A stretch of 64,000 nucleotides of DNA from positions 1 through 64,000 of the forward strand of contig NZ_JAGSPM010000010.1 in NCBI RefSeq assembly GCF_018139645.1, given 5' to 3'. Of the stretch, positions 44,619 to 54,723 are shown one piece after another. Made by a program: the position numbers and the translations under genes. How positions within the stretch are numbered: the first letter of the stretch is position 1; each line of letters starts with the position of its first letter. This DNA is from Affinundibacterium baiyunense. GTDB taxonomy: Bacteria > Pseudomonadota > Gammaproteobacteria > Burkholderiales > Burkholderiaceae_D. The notes beneath the pieces were generated by a model. That model was not told the origin of the DNA. It searched no databases and saw only the letters and a list, made by a program, of their open reading frames with translations.

Positions 44619-45689
44619 ATGAATCTATTCCGTCAACTCTTGTCCGATGATCTACCGCGTAGCCGTATGCTATCGGCTTTATTATTGCTGACATTTTTCG
44701 GATTGGCTGCGGCACCATTCATCACGAGCGGGGCGCGTCCTTTGAATACCGTGGCGACGATTTGCATCTACATTATTTTGGTCGCGTCTTACGATTTACT
44801 ACTCGGCTATACCGGCATCGTTTCATTCGCACATACGATGTTTTTTGGCATCGGTGCTTACGGCGTTGGCTTAGCACTATCATCCGGCACACCAGGCTGG
44901 GGCATCATCATGATCGGTGTATTACTCGCTTTGATCTTGACAGTGGCACTCGCATTGATGATCGGTTTATTTGCCTTACGCGTACGTGCTATTTTTTACT
45001 CGATGATTACTTTGGCAGTAGCATCCTCATTTGCTGTATTGGCGTCACAACTGTCTGATCTCACCGGTGGCGAAGATGGCATTACCTTTCGCGTTCCAGA
45101 AATTCTGACACCCGGCTTTCAGCTATTTGAAAATGATTTATGGGGACGTACCATCGACGGCAAGATCATTACCTATTACATCGTATTTAGCGTTTGCGTA
45201 TTATTGTTTTTATTCTTGCTGCGCGTCGTCAATTCGCCGTTCGGTCGCGTCTTACAGGCAATACGAGAAAATGAATTCCGCGCCGAAGCGCTTGGTTATC
45301 GTACCGTTGTGTATCGCGTGCTGGCGAATTGCTTAGCCGCCTTACTTGCTGCGTTAGCAGGTGCTTTAATGGCGCTGTGGCTGCGTTATGTTGGACCCAA
45401 GACCATGTTAAGTTTTGAAGTGATGACAGATATTTTATTGATCGTCGTGATCGGTGGTATGGGTACTTTATATGGTGCAGTGATCGGCGCTGCATTATTT
45501 ATCGTTGCACAAAATTACTTAAAGAATTTGATGGCACAAGGCGCTGAATCGCTAGTCGATTTTCCTATCTTGGCACAAATATTTCATCCTGATCGTTGGA
45601 TGCTGTGGCTGGGTGTTTTGTTTATTCTGTCGGTCTACTTTTTTCCAACCGGCATTGTTGGCAAACTGCGAGGCTACAAGCTAAAGTAA
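44619..45689 (+). CDS. LivM-type ABC permease
   Basis: A 356-residue permease, the partner of the one before it. Marks are YDLLLGYTGIVSFAHTMFFGIGAYG, FALRVRAIFYSMITLAVA, the coupling loop RVLQAIRENEFRAEALGYRTVVYR, and IVVIGGMGTLYGAVIGAALF. The end carries a short cytoplasmic tail GKLRGYKLK. It closes the importer set; a hairpin follows the stop at 45703-45738. Confidence 0.93.
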   Translation: MNLFRQLLSDDLPRSRMLSALLLLTFFGLAAAPFITSGARPLNTVATICIYIILVASYDLLLGYTGIVSFAHTMFFGIGAYGVGLALSSGTPGWGIIMIGVLLALILTVALALMIGLFALRVRAIFYSMITLAVASSFAVLASQLSDLTGGEDGITFRVPEILTPGFQLFENDLWGRTIDGKIITYYIVFSVCVLLFLFLLRVVNSPFGRVLQAIRENEFRAEALGYRTVVYRVLANCLAALLAALAGALMALWLRYVGPKTMLSFEVMTDILLIVVIGGMGTLYGAVIGAALFIVAQNYLKNLMAQGAESLVDFPILAQIFHPDRWMLWLGVLFILSVYFFPTGIVGKLRGYKLK

Positions 45690-45702
45690 TTCAGCTTGTA
45701 CA

Positions 45703-45738
45703 AAGAAGGAAGCATCGCCACCGCCGCGCTTCCTTCTT
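45703..45738. terminator. Hairpin after the transporter operon
   Basis: Perfect 11-bp arms AAGAAGGAAGC (45703-45713) and GCTTCCTTCTT (45728-45738), loop of 14. The last T's of the arm and the A-run on the other side allow use on either strand; it lies between convergent genes. Confidence 0.75.
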
Positions 45739-45765
45739 CATATACGACTTATCTCAGTGCGCAAC

Positions 45766-47466
45766 TCAAGTCGACAACAATTTACGGTTCGCTTTGCCGG
45801 GTAAGACCTTGAGAGTTTTACCACTCACAGCGGTATATGTTTTTGACTTCACCGTGCTCACATAGCGCCATTCACAACGCGCTTCAGACGGTGTGGCCGT
45901 AACCAACATATAGCCTCGACTTTTCGTTTCTGCGTAGACCAATGGCGCAATGATTTGCTCTAATCCTGCTGCTACTTTCGCCGGATCTTCTTTCGCAAAG
46001 TATTCTTCAAAACCTGGTGAACTCACGGACGAAACACCAAACTCCACACCGATCGCATTTGCATTCAAATCAAGCAAATCACTCGCCCATGAATTATGCG
46101 TATCTCCAGCCAAAGAGATAAGGTTTTTATCCAATGCTTTGGCGGTCGCAAATACAGTCTCGCGGGCCACTACGTAGCCATCCCAAGCATCAAGATTGTA
46201 TGGAATCGCGGGTTGCGCCAGTATCGCTGTTTCGCTCGACGTTAAGGTTGCGGGTGCTAGTTGGGCTTTTCCTAATAGCGTGGTGTAATCCGAAAAGCTA
46301 ATTTGTCCCAACACCAATGGTGCTGGAATATTCATACGCGCCATTAAAATCTGCTGACCTAAAATCTGCCAAGTAGCAGTTGATTTACTCATTTGCGCTT
46401 GCAACCATGTGGTTTGTTCCGCCCCCATCAATTGACGGTTTGGATTACTCATGTCTGCACTAAATTTTACCGCATCAAACGCACCACCAGCTCCCATATA
46501 CGTAGCATAAGATAACTGCTTATCACGACCAATTAGTCGTGTATCCAACATGTGCAAGGAAGCTAGATTACCAAAATCGAATGAGCGGTAGATACGATCA
46601 TTTTTACTCGCATCCGGCAAGCGAATTGGCATCCATTCATGATAGGCCTGCAGCGCCGCAGCACGACGTGCGCTAAATGGGCCTTCTTTGGCAGGATCGT
46701 GATTTTCTGCGCCACCATTCCAAGTATCGTTGGCAAACTCGTGATCATCCCAAACCGCAATAAAAGGATGCTTCGCGTGCACCGCTTGCAGATCGGTATC
46801 GCTACGATAAATCGCATAGCGGGTACGGTAATCCGTCAAGGTAACGATCTCGGTTTTTGGTTCAACTTGACGATTCAAACTCGCCGCATCTTGCGAAGCG
46901 TAACCATCGCGTGGATATTCATAAATATAGTCGCCAAGATGTAGCACTGCATCAAGATCGGTTAATTTGGCAATCTCTGCATAGACATGAAAATATCCGG
47001 CCGGATAATTCGAACAAGAAACGACTGCGAGCTTAACTTGTTGCACGCTACCAATCGGCAAAGTCTTGGTACGACCCACTGGCGATAAGCGGCTATCAAA
47101 GTTGAAGCGATAAAAGTAATTGGTGTTAGCGCTCAAGCCGGTCACGTCAATTTTTGCAGTGAAATCACGACTCGCGTTGGTCACAATCGAACCTGACTTA
47201 ATCACCTTAGAAAACTGCTCGTCACTTGCAAGCTGCCAGGTCAATTCAAAATCTCGGCCATCGTAGTTGCTCGATGGCGTCACCCGCGTCCAAATAATAA
47301 CGCGATCACTCAAGGGATCGCCACTAGCGACACCATGCTCAAAAGTCGCATACACCGGCGCAATTCCGGCACCGCCACATGCACTTAAAGCGAGACTAGT
47401 TGAAGCAACCGCAGTGCTAGCGGCGAATTGACGAATAAACTGACGACGACTATGTTGAGAATTCAT
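45766..47466 (-). CDS. phoD: PhoD-type alkaline phosphatase, Tat-exported
   Basis: A 566-residue phosphatase or phosphodiesterase of the PhoD class (calcium and iron dependent). The signal is Tat-type, SRRQFIRQFAAS, with SLALSAC at its end that could also be a lipid site. The PhoD N-terminal domain (FEHGVASGDPLSDRVIIWTR) and metal-binding motifs AVLHLGDYIYEY, AVWDDHEFAND, WNGGAENH and LISLAGDTHNSW are seen. The C-terminus is TYTAVSGKTLKVLPGK. It would act in the periplasm or outside on phosphate esters. No Pho box could be confirmed by eye. Its end faces the transporter operon. Confidence 0.92.
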   Translation of the reverse strand: MNSQHSRRQFIRQFAASTAVASTSLALSACGGAGIAPVYATFEHGVASGDPLSDRVIIWTRVTPSSNYDGRDFELTWQLASDEQFSKVIKSGSIVTNASRDFTAKIDVTGLSANTNYFYRFNFDSRLSPVGRTKTLPIGSVQQVKLAVVSCSNYPAGYFHVYAEIAKLTDLDAVLHLGDYIYEYPRDGYASQDAASLNRQVEPKTEIVTLTDYRTRYAIYRSDTDLQAVHAKHPFIAVWDDHEFANDTWNGGAENHDPAKEGPFSARRAAALQAYHEWMPIRLPDASKNDRIYRSFDFGNLASLHMLDTRLIGRDKQLSYATYMGAGGAFDAVKFSADMSNPNRQLMGAEQTTWLQAQMSKSTATWQILGQQILMARMNIPAPLVLGQISFSDYTTLLGKAQLAPATLTSSETAILAQPAIPYNLDAWDGYVVARETVFATAKALDKNLISLAGDTHNSWASDLLDLNANAIGVEFGVSSVSSPGFEEYFAKEDPAKVAAGLEQIIAPLVYAETKSRGYMLVTATPSEARCEWRYVSTVKSKTYTAVSGKTLKVLPGKANRKLLST

Positions 47467-47613
47467 ATACGACCTCCGAGTGATGAAGGCCTTGATACTA
47501 TGAATGCTTTGTTACTTGTTAATGACTAGGCTTAGAGAGTTTATTCGAATCAACAATAAACTAATGACATCAGATGGCAGCGCATCGACGATCAACCCGC
47601 AAGATAGCAGCGA

Positions 47614-49290
47614 TCAACTATATCGTAGTTGCAAAGTCGATTTACCTCGCAGAGTCGTCTTCTTACTTGTAGCTGGATGTGAGCGATGATGTTTTATTGC
47701 CGGCGTATGTGCACTATTTGCACTACTTGCGGCAATCGCTTGTTGCTGTTCGAGCTTAAATACGCTCACTGCTGACTCCAAACTCTGTGCTTGGTTTTGC
47801 ATTGATTCCGCTGCTGCTGCAGCCTCTTCAACCAAAGAGGCATTTTGCTGCGTGACTTCGTCCATCTTTAATATCGCCATATTTATCTGCTCAATTCCAG
47901 CAGTTTGTTCATTACTCGCTATTGAAATCTCACCAATGACATCATTTACACGCTTGACGCTAGTAACAATTTCTTGCATGGTTTTTCCAGCCTCATCGAC
48001 CAACTGCGTGCCATCAGTGACTTTACTAACAGAATCGTCAATCAGCGCTTTAATTTCTTTGGCGGCTGTGGCTGAGCGTTGGGCAAGCGTACGCACTTCA
48101 GATGCCACTACCGCAAATCCACGCCCTTGTTCGCCCGCACGAGCAGCTTCAACCGCCGCGTTCAATGCCAAAATATTGGTTTGAAATGCGATACCATCGA
48201 TCACGCCAATAATGTCAACGATTTTTTTTGATGATTGATTAATCGCGTCCATGGTATCGACAACTTTGCTTACCACCTTACCACCACGGGTGGCGACCGC
48301 CGATGCAGAATCCGCCAACTGACTCGCTTGATACGCATTCTCTGCATTTTTCTTCACAATACTGGTCAACGTCTCCATCGAGGATGCAGTTTCTTCAAGT
48401 GAGCTCGCTTGTTCTTCGGTGCGAGAAGATAGGTCCATATTTCCAACTGCAATCTGACTCGAAGCTGACGCAATCGTGTGCGTCCCAGAACGCACTTGCT
48501 GAACAATTTTAATAAGGCCTTCGTTCATTTCTCGCAAAGCCAACGACAATTGACCAATCTCGTCGGTAGAGTTAACTTGTATGTTGGTTCTTAAATCACC
48601 GTTCGCGACTTTGTTTGCTAAATTAACCGCCTTGCCAAGTTGAGTCGTCAAAGTATGACTCAATAGCCAACCCAATACTGTCGCAATCGCGACCGCTAGT
48701 ACAGAAATAAAAATCAAGGCACGCGATTCCCGTATAAAAATCGCTTCCCCTTCTTGTATCGCATCTGCAATTAAATGCTCTTGATATTCGATTAGCGCAT
48801 CGAGCGTATTGAAATAGTGAGCTTGCTTGTTCAATATGTCGGATTGCATTAATTGCAAGGCCGCGTCATATTCGCCGGCGCGCGTGTGATTGAGAAACTT
48901 GCTTGTCGATTCACTGAATGCAGAACTCGCTTCCATTAAATTTTTAATCAGTCCTTGCCCTCTTTTTGAGGTAATTCTACGTTCCAATTCGACAATTGAA
49001 TTAGAAATAATCGTGTTGCTCTTCTCGATACCATCGTATTCGTTTTTTTGAGATTCGACGTCTCGTAGCAGAAGAATGTTACGCATGTTCCGCGCATTCT
49101 CATTTAAAGCATTCTTGATGGCTTGTGCCAACTTCACTTTTGGAAGACGATCATTCCCGACCAATTCAATATCAGCAGATAATTTTTTCATGCCAGAAAA
49201 TGAATCTACCGAGACGATCAGCATTAAGGCGATCACAACAGCAAAACTTAATCCTAATTTATAACGAATTTTTAAGTTATTCAGCTTCAT
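47614..49290 (-). CDS. Methyl-accepting chemotaxis protein
   Basis: A 558-residue Tar/Tsr-like receptor. Membrane segment 1 (residues about 10-30), a four-helix-bundle ligand domain (30-190; 4HB_MCP type), membrane segment 2 (ALIFISVLAVAIATVLGWLL), HAMP, then the signalling hairpin with NILALNAAVEAARAGEQGRG and methylation helices SLEETASSMETLTSIV and QQNASLVEEAAAAAE. The C-terminal tail has no CheR-binding pentapeptide that I recognise. The start at ATG 49290 has AGGAGGA in front; the in-frame lead to 49356 is unlike the family. Ligand unknown. Confidence 0.93.
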   Translation of the reverse strand: MKLNNLKIRYKLGLSFAVVIALMLIVSVDSFSGMKKLSADIELVGNDRLPKVKLAQAIKNALNENARNMRNILLLRDVESQKNEYDGIEKSNTIISNSIVELERRITSKRGQGLIKNLMEASSAFSESTSKFLNHTRAGEYDAALQLMQSDILNKQAHYFNTLDALIEYQEHLIADAIQEGEAIFIRESRALIFISVLAVAIATVLGWLLSHTLTTQLGKAVNLANKVANGDLRTNIQVNSTDEIGQLSLALREMNEGLIKIVQQVRSGTHTIASASSQIAVGNMDLSSRTEEQASSLEETASSMETLTSIVKKNAENAYQASQLADSASAVATRGGKVVSKVVDTMDAINQSSKKIVDIIGVIDGIAFQTNILALNAAVEAARAGEQGRGFAVVASEVRTLAQRSATAAKEIKALIDDSVSKVTDGTQLVDEAGKTMQEIVTSVKRVNDVIGEISIASNEQTAGIEQINMAILKMDEVTQQNASLVEEAAAAAESMQNQAQSLESAVSVFKLEQQQAIAASSANSAHTPAIKHHRSHPATSKKTTLRGKSTLQLRYS

Positions 49291-49619
49291 GATTATTTCC
49301 TCCTCATGCATGACAGAGTCACCGCCACCCACAGTACGATGCGCAGACTCCAGCATTGCTCGATACCTTCAACGGCAAACGCCTCAAGGTTCTTACCTGA
49401 TTAGTTTTCAATGGCTTACCGAATCAATTACCGTGAATTTGAATCACAAGTTAGTATAGTCAAGTTTCCACAAGGAAAATTTTTTTTAACAAAGTTTGAC
49501 GATGTTTTTCTTATGACATTTACTGAATGACTATCCAATGATTCGGCTGATCCAAAACTTATTTAAATCACAAATCAGGTAAAATCCTGCTTTCAGAATT
49601 CCTCAAAACCACTCAGCCA
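49291..49619. other. 329-base divergent gap
   Basis: Gap between the chemotaxis receptor and the SNF2 helicase. It contains an A/T-rich stretch with GGAAAATTTTTTTTAAC near 49480, which could be promoter-like. No consensus sigma-28 promoter for the chemotaxis gene could be matched by eye, and I see no gene. Confidence 0.4.
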
Positions 49620-52600
49620 ATGCACCAATTTGATCATCTGAAAGCGCAGGAATTTGCATTTCTGTATGCACTCGCGCTACTTGACTCGCCGCTCAGCCAA
49701 AATGTCATGCTGGAATTATTATTGCAGCGGCGCGAATCTTTTGGAAAAGCGGGTGAAGTACCGGGAGTGATCGCGGTGCGCGATCAATTGGCCGTGCTAC
49801 ATGAAAAGCAATTAGTCTCGCCTGTAAGCGGTAAAGGCTATGTGCTGAATGAAGGCTTGCAGATGCCGTTGATTGCACATCTATTGGAATACAGCGACAT
49901 CCATGCTTGGATTAGTAGCATTCGCGTGATTCTCAGTAAGCGGGAAGAATACAAACATTGGAAGGTGCAAAACGCGGCTTTTTGTCGACGTGAATTATTC
50001 TTTTCCTGTTTGATTAATGAAATCGATGGAATCGCTTATTGGCGCAATGAATTTTTCGAAGCACGCACCGGTGACAAAACTGTACTAGCTGAGCAACTGT
50101 TTAAGACCAATGCAGGTCAACTGATCTTTAATCAATTCTCCGCGTTCAGTAAAGGTATTTTGCTGTCTGATTTGTTTTACCAAAACAATTGGACTGCCGG
50201 TGACATCCAAGCTGCTTATCAATATGCACTAGAAAATTTAGCGCAGTTGGGTGAAGGTATTCCACTAGTCCTGGAGCAATTAATCTGGCAAACACTGCTG
50301 CGTGCCGATTTCGCTACATTGAAAAAATTAACAGCGTACTGCTTGGATGAGCATCAAAGCACACATGCATTCGCGGTCGCAATCAGCCGTGGCAACTATG
50401 CGTTAGCTTTAGAACAGATCGAAGCGATCACCAAAATCATCAAGAAAAACACAGGTAAGCGCAAAGTTCATTTGGGTGACCTGCTTGGTCTGTTATACAC
50501 GGTTTGCTTATTCGCGGTCGATAGCACAGACAATCGCAAAAAGCTGAAAGAGCAAGTTGATGATGGCATCAAACAAAACGATGCTTTCACCTACTATCTA
50601 TTAGAATCACTCACTAACCATATCGCCAAAGGAACACCGCTCACGAGCAAGCGCTTTGTCTTGCAACGTGAACTTGGGGTTGAAACTTTATTCGAATGTT
50701 TAGCTTTGTTTTGGGAAAGCGAACCGATCAGAGAGGATGCACATCAACGATTGCGTGCTGCGTATCAACGCTATGCTACTCATGGTTACCAGTGGTTAGC
50801 CGCAGAAGCTGATGCTTTATTAGCCAAACACTATGGCGATGCGCCGCAGATGGCGGATTGGCATGCGCAGCACCAACTACCACCGCTGTATAGCTGCTTC
50901 CAACGCGAAGAATCTTGGCAACGTGCACTGACTGCCTTAAGTCAATTAAATCTGACTACGAACAACGACAATCACAAAGCCCCTACCGAAACGCGCTTAG
51001 TCTGGCAGCTAAGCGTATTGCGTGATCACGCAATAATCGAACCGCGCGAACAAAAAGTCAGTGCCAAAGGTGTGTGGAGTAAGGGCCGACCAATTGCGCT
51101 CAAGCGTCTAGTGCAGGAGCAAGAAGGCCTGACTTATCTTAGCGAACAAGATAAGCAAGTGATCGACTGCGTACGCAAGACTTTGGATGGCTACTACGGT
51201 CACGCCGAATATGCTCTCGACATCGACAAAGCCTTGCCTTTGCTGATCAATCATCCACAAGTATATTGGAGCGATGCACCGGATATTCGTGTCGATATCG
51301 TCAAAGGCGAGCTGACTCTTTTTCTCAAAGAAAAGAACGATCACATTAGCTTGCAATTAGAACCGCCAATCACGGCTCAACAAGCTTACGTCGCGCGCAA
51401 AGAAACACCAACGCGCTTGGCGATTTATAGCTCTAGTCCCGAGATCAAACAAATTGCGAGCATCCTCGGTTCTGGACTGACGGTGCCAAGCGCAGCCAAA
51501 TCGCAATTGGTTGATGTGATCGCGGCGATTGCACCACATCTAGCGATTCATTCTGATCTGCCAGAATTAGCGCAGCACATTCATACGGTGGCTGCCGATG
51601 CCACTTTGTATGCGCACTTACTACCGCTCAAAGAAGGTCTACGTTTGCAATTATTAGTGCGTCCCTTAGCGCAGGGTGCATGGTTGATGCCAGCAAAAGG
51701 TGCTAGCAATGTACTGGGCGAAATTGATGGAAAAACGGTACAGGCAAGCCGTGATTTGGCCGCAGAAAATACCGCCTTACAAAACATCCTCGCTAGCTGT
51801 CCTGCTTTTGCAGAAGCAGATAGCGTAGAAGAAAGCAATCGCGAATGGCAATGGCAAACGCCGGAGCAATGTCTGGAATTATTAAGCCAACTCAAAGCAA
51901 TTCCCGAACAGCAATTGCAATTGGTATGGCCTGAAGGTGAGCGCTTCCGTCTACAAGGACAACGCTCGCTTGGCAATATGCGCTTGAGCATTAAGAAGCA
52001 GGGCGAATGGTTTGTCGCAGGTGGTGAAGTCACCCTCGATGATGGCCGTGTGCTGGCGCTGCGAGAATTGATGCAAATGGCAGAAACAACTAAGGGACGT
52101 TTCTTAAAAATCGGTGAACATGACTTTATCGCCTTAACCGAAAGCTTCCGTAAACGCTTGGATGAATTACGCCACTTCGCAGAACTGAGTGGAAAAGATG
52201 GCATACGCATCAATTCTTTAGCGGCTCCTGCGCTGGCAGAACTAGCCGATGAAGTTGGCGAACTCAAAGTCGATAAAGCTTGGCGTGAGCAAGTCGAAAA
52301 ACTTGATGCCCTCGCCAACTTTACGCCACAAGTGCCATCCACATTGCAAGCACAATTACGCGACTATCAATTAGAAGGTTTCCAATGGTTAGCTAGGCTG
52401 GCCAAATGGGGTGTTGGCGCGTGCTTGGCGGATGATATGGGTTTAGGTAAGACAGTACAAACGCTAGCACTGTTAATCGATCGCGCACCAAATGGCCCGG
52501 CTTTAGTGGTCGCGCCGATTTCGGTTGCGATGAATTGGCAAAGCGAAGTGGCACGCTTTGCGCCCACACTGAAAATTCGCGCTTATCAACAAGAACGCTC

Positions 52601-53714
52601 ACTACAAGATTTGGGCGCTTTTGATATCGTGATTGCTAGTTACGGCATGCTACAACAAGATGCAGCAAGCTTTGCAGCACAGCATTGGCACAGCATTGTG
52701 CTAGACGAAGCACAAGTCATTAAGAATGCCGCGACCAAACGCAGCCAAGCTGCCATGGCCTTGAGCGCAGATTTCAAGATGATTGCTAGCGGAACACCGG
52801 TAGAAAATCATTTAGGTGAATTGTGGAATCTGTTCCGCTTCATCAATCCAGGCTTATTAGGATCGAAAGAACACTTCATCGATAAATTTAGCGCCCCGAT
52901 CGAACGCGGCGACAAAGCGGCGCGCGCCCATTTGAAAAAACTAATTCAAGCATTTATCTTACGTCGTACTAAGACACAAGTCTTAAGCGAACTGCCACCA
53001 CGCACAGAAATCAATCTGCAAGTTGAACTCAACGACGAAGAACGCCATCTGTATGAGGCATTAAGGCAAGAAGCAATCGATAAAATCGCACAGATTGATC
53101 CGACTTCAGGTCAATCGATGCAAGTACTGGCTGAAATTACCAAGCTACGCCGCTTCTGCTGCCACCCAAAGCTAGTAATGAAAAACGCCAACATCAGTGG
53201 CAGCAAACTCGCGGTCTTGCAACATACCGTTGAAGAATTACTCGACAATCGCCACAAGGCTTTGGTGTTTAGCCAATTCGTCGATCATCTAGCATTAGTT
53301 CGTGATTGGCTAGATCAACAAGGGATCACCTATCAATATCTAGACGGTAGCACACCAGCACAAGAACGTAAAAAACGTGTTGATGCATTTCAAGCAGGTC
53401 ACGGCGATATCTTCTTAATCAGCTTAAAAGCTGGCGGCACTGGTCTCAATCTAACTGCTGCTGATTACGTGATTCACCTTGACCCATGGTGGAACCCTGC
53501 AGTAGAAGACCAAGCCTCAGACCGTGCGCACCGCATGGGACAACAACGCCCAGTCACGATTTATCGATTGGTAACGCAAGACACGATAGAAGAAAAAATC
53601 CTCGCACTACATGCCGAAAAACGTGATCTTGCGGACAGTTTATTAGATGGTGGCGATGCTGCTGCGCGTATGGATACTGCGGCGTTGTTACGTTTACTGA
53701 AGGAAAGCGCGTAA
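49620..53714 (+). CDS. SNF2/SWI2-family DEAD/DEAH-box helicase
   Basis: A large 1364-residue protein. The last 430 residues are a complete SNF2 ATPase: Walker A DDMGLGKT with K944, DEAQ at 1029-1032, ASGTPVENHLGELWNL, the VFSQFVDHLALVRDWL motif IV region, and the C-terminal LNLTAADYVIHLDPWWNP and QASDRAHRMGQQRPV. The N-terminal 900 or so residues are helical with no SWIM zinc motif that I can see and look like repeats; the first 450 are the least familiar part. Bacterial relatives act in RNA polymerase recycling (RapA) or sit in defence or unknown loci. Nothing around it suggests a defence island. ATG at 49620. Confidence 0.9.
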   Translation: MHQFDHLKAQEFAFLYALALLDSPLSQNVMLELLLQRRESFGKAGEVPGVIAVRDQLAVLHEKQLVSPVSGKGYVLNEGLQMPLIAHLLEYSDIHAWISSIRVILSKREEYKHWKVQNAAFCRRELFFSCLINEIDGIAYWRNEFFEARTGDKTVLAEQLFKTNAGQLIFNQFSAFSKGILLSDLFYQNNWTAGDIQAAYQYALENLAQLGEGIPLVLEQLIWQTLLRADFATLKKLTAYCLDEHQSTHAFAVAISRGNYALALEQIEAITKIIKKNTGKRKVHLGDLLGLLYTVCLFAVDSTDNRKKLKEQVDDGIKQNDAFTYYLLESLTNHIAKGTPLTSKRFVLQRELGVETLFECLALFWESEPIREDAHQRLRAAYQRYATHGYQWLAAEADALLAKHYGDAPQMADWHAQHQLPPLYSCFQREESWQRALTALSQLNLTTNNDNHKAPTETRLVWQLSVLRDHAIIEPREQKVSAKGVWSKGRPIALKRLVQEQEGLTYLSEQDKQVIDCVRKTLDGYYGHAEYALDIDKALPLLINHPQVYWSDAPDIRVDIVKGELTLFLKEKNDHISLQLEPPITAQQAYVARKETPTRLAIYSSSPEIKQIASILGSGLTVPSAAKSQLVDVIAAIAPHLAIHSDLPELAQHIHTVAADATLYAHLLPLKEGLRLQLLVRPLAQGAWLMPAKGASNVLGEIDGKTVQASRDLAAENTALQNILASCPAFAEADSVEESNREWQWQTPEQCLELLSQLKAIPEQQLQLVWPEGERFRLQGQRSLGNMRLSIKKQGEWFVAGGEVTLDDGRVLALRELMQMAETTKGRFLKIGEHDFIALTESFRKRLDELRHFAELSGKDGIRINSLAAPALAELADEVGELKVDKAWREQVEKLDALANFTPQVPSTLQAQLRDYQLEGFQWLARLAKWGVGACLADDMGLGKTVQTLALLIDRAPNGPALVVAPISVAMNWQSEVARFAPTLKIRAYQQERSLQDLGAFDIVIASYGMLQQDAASFAAQHWHSIVLDEAQVIKNAATKRSQAAMALSADFKMIASGTPVENHLGELWNLFRFINPGLLGSKEHFIDKFSAPIERGDKAARAHLKKLIQAFILRRTKTQVLSELPPRTEINLQVELNDEERHLYEALRQEAIDKIAQIDPTSGQSMQVLAEITKLRRFCCHPKLVMKNANISGSKLAVLQHTVEELLDNRHKALVFSQFVDHLALVRDWLDQQGITYQYLDGSTPAQERKKRVDAFQAGHGDIFLISLKAGGTGLNLTAADYVIHLDPWWNPAVEDQASDRAHRMGQQRPVTIYRLVTQDTIEEKILALHAEKRDLADSLLDGGDAAARMDTAALLRLLKESA

Positions 53715-53725
53715 GCTTAAACGCA

Positions 53726-54610
53726 TTATGCCCAATCTTGTAAATGCTCGAAAAACACTTTCGCGATTGGAGATAATCGTTTGCCTTTAGGATAGATAAT
53801 CCACCAGTTAGAATGAATCGGAAAATTGTCGACCTTTAAAATTTGCAAACCTTCTGATGCGAGATTTTGACTTAATGCATGTTTGGAAATAATAGCGAGA
53901 CCTAGACCGCCTGCGACTGCTTGTTTGATGGCCTCGTTACTGCCAAGCTCTAAACGTACTTTGGGTTGAAACTGATGTTCTGCGAAATAGGCGTTACACG
54001 CTAATCGCGTGCCTGAACCCGCTTCACGCAAGACAAATAATTCATCGATTAACTCCTTGCGTTTAATACGCTTTTTTGCACCGAGCGGATGATCGATAGG
54101 CGCGATTACTACTAGCGGATTTTCTAAAAATCGATGCTGCTCTAAATCTAAATCAGCAGGTGGAATCGACATGATGTATAGGTCATCCGCATTCGACTTT
54201 AAACGATTGACGACACCGTCACGATTTAAGACTTCGAATGCAATATCAATATTCGGAAACTGTTTATAAAAATTCCCCAACATACGTGGCACAAAATACT
54301 TTGCGGTACTAGCAATTGCTACGCGTAAGCGCCCTTCTGTGTGTCCTTTCATTGCGCTAATAGTCTGCTGCAAATAATCAAACTCGTCACGAATCATGCG
54401 CGCTGATTGCGCTACCGCTTCTCCCGCTGCTGTCAAAAAAACCTGTTTACCAATCACTTCGTACAAAGGCAAACCGACTTCATCCGACATCGCTTTCAGT
54501 TGCATTGATACCGTCGGTTGCGTGATGTAGCAAGCATCGGCCGCTGCGGTAATACTGCGATGGTCGGCTACCGCGAGTAAAAGCTTTAATTGGCGAAAAC
54601 TAATATTCAT
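53726..54610 (-). CDS. LysR regulator of CbbR/CcmR type
   Basis: A 294-residue LysR regulator. Helix-turn-helix ISFRQLKLLLAVADHRSITAAADACYITQPTVSMQLKAM in outline (residues 3-42), then a long linker and a substrate domain with VLREAGSGTRLACNAYF and VRLELGSNEAIKQAVAGGLGLAIISKHAL, the CbbR-type effector-domain pattern. It is divergent from an SbtA-type bicarbonate transporter gene, with 113 bases between; this pairing is well known in cyanobacteria and some proteobacteria, where such regulators respond to the inorganic-carbon state (2-phosphoglycolate or similar). Confidence 0.9.
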   Translation of the reverse strand: MNISFRQLKLLLAVADHRSITAAADACYITQPTVSMQLKAMSDEVGLPLYEVIGKQVFLTAAGEAVAQSARMIRDEFDYLQQTISAMKGHTEGRLRVAIASTAKYFVPRMLGNFYKQFPNIDIAFEVLNRDGVVNRLKSNADDLYIMSIPPADLDLEQHRFLENPLVVIAPIDHPLGAKKRIKRKELIDELFVLREAGSGTRLACNAYFAEHQFQPKVRLELGSNEAIKQAVAGGLGLAIISKHALSQNLASEGLQILKVDNFPIHSNWWIIYPKGKRLSPIAKVFFEHLQDWA

Positions 54611-54622
54611 AGATTGTTATCG

Positions 54623-54639
54623 ATGATTTACATAATCAT
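54623..54639. promoter_or_regulatory. Dyad between LysR and sbtA
   Basis: ATGATT-TACAT-AATCAT: six-base arms, five-base centre, 13 bases from the LysR start and 85 bases before the transporter ATG. The T-N11-A spacing of LysR sites fits inside it. Good candidate for the LysR site. Confidence 0.6.
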
Positions 54640-54723
54640 TATTGATTTTACTCTATAGCAAGCAATCACTACAATGCCGCCCTATTGCGCTCCGTACGCG
54701 CACCACACTAGGATCTTTTGTTT

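Noticed and set aside
49291..49619. Flagellar (sigma-28) promoter for the chemotaxis gene
   Set aside because: No TAAA-N15-GCCGATAA match could be found by eye on the minus strand.
51581..52342. Minus-strand open frame (253 codons) opposite the SNF2 gene
   Set aside because: Antisense to a well-supported gene; serine/cysteine-rich composition of a shadow frame.
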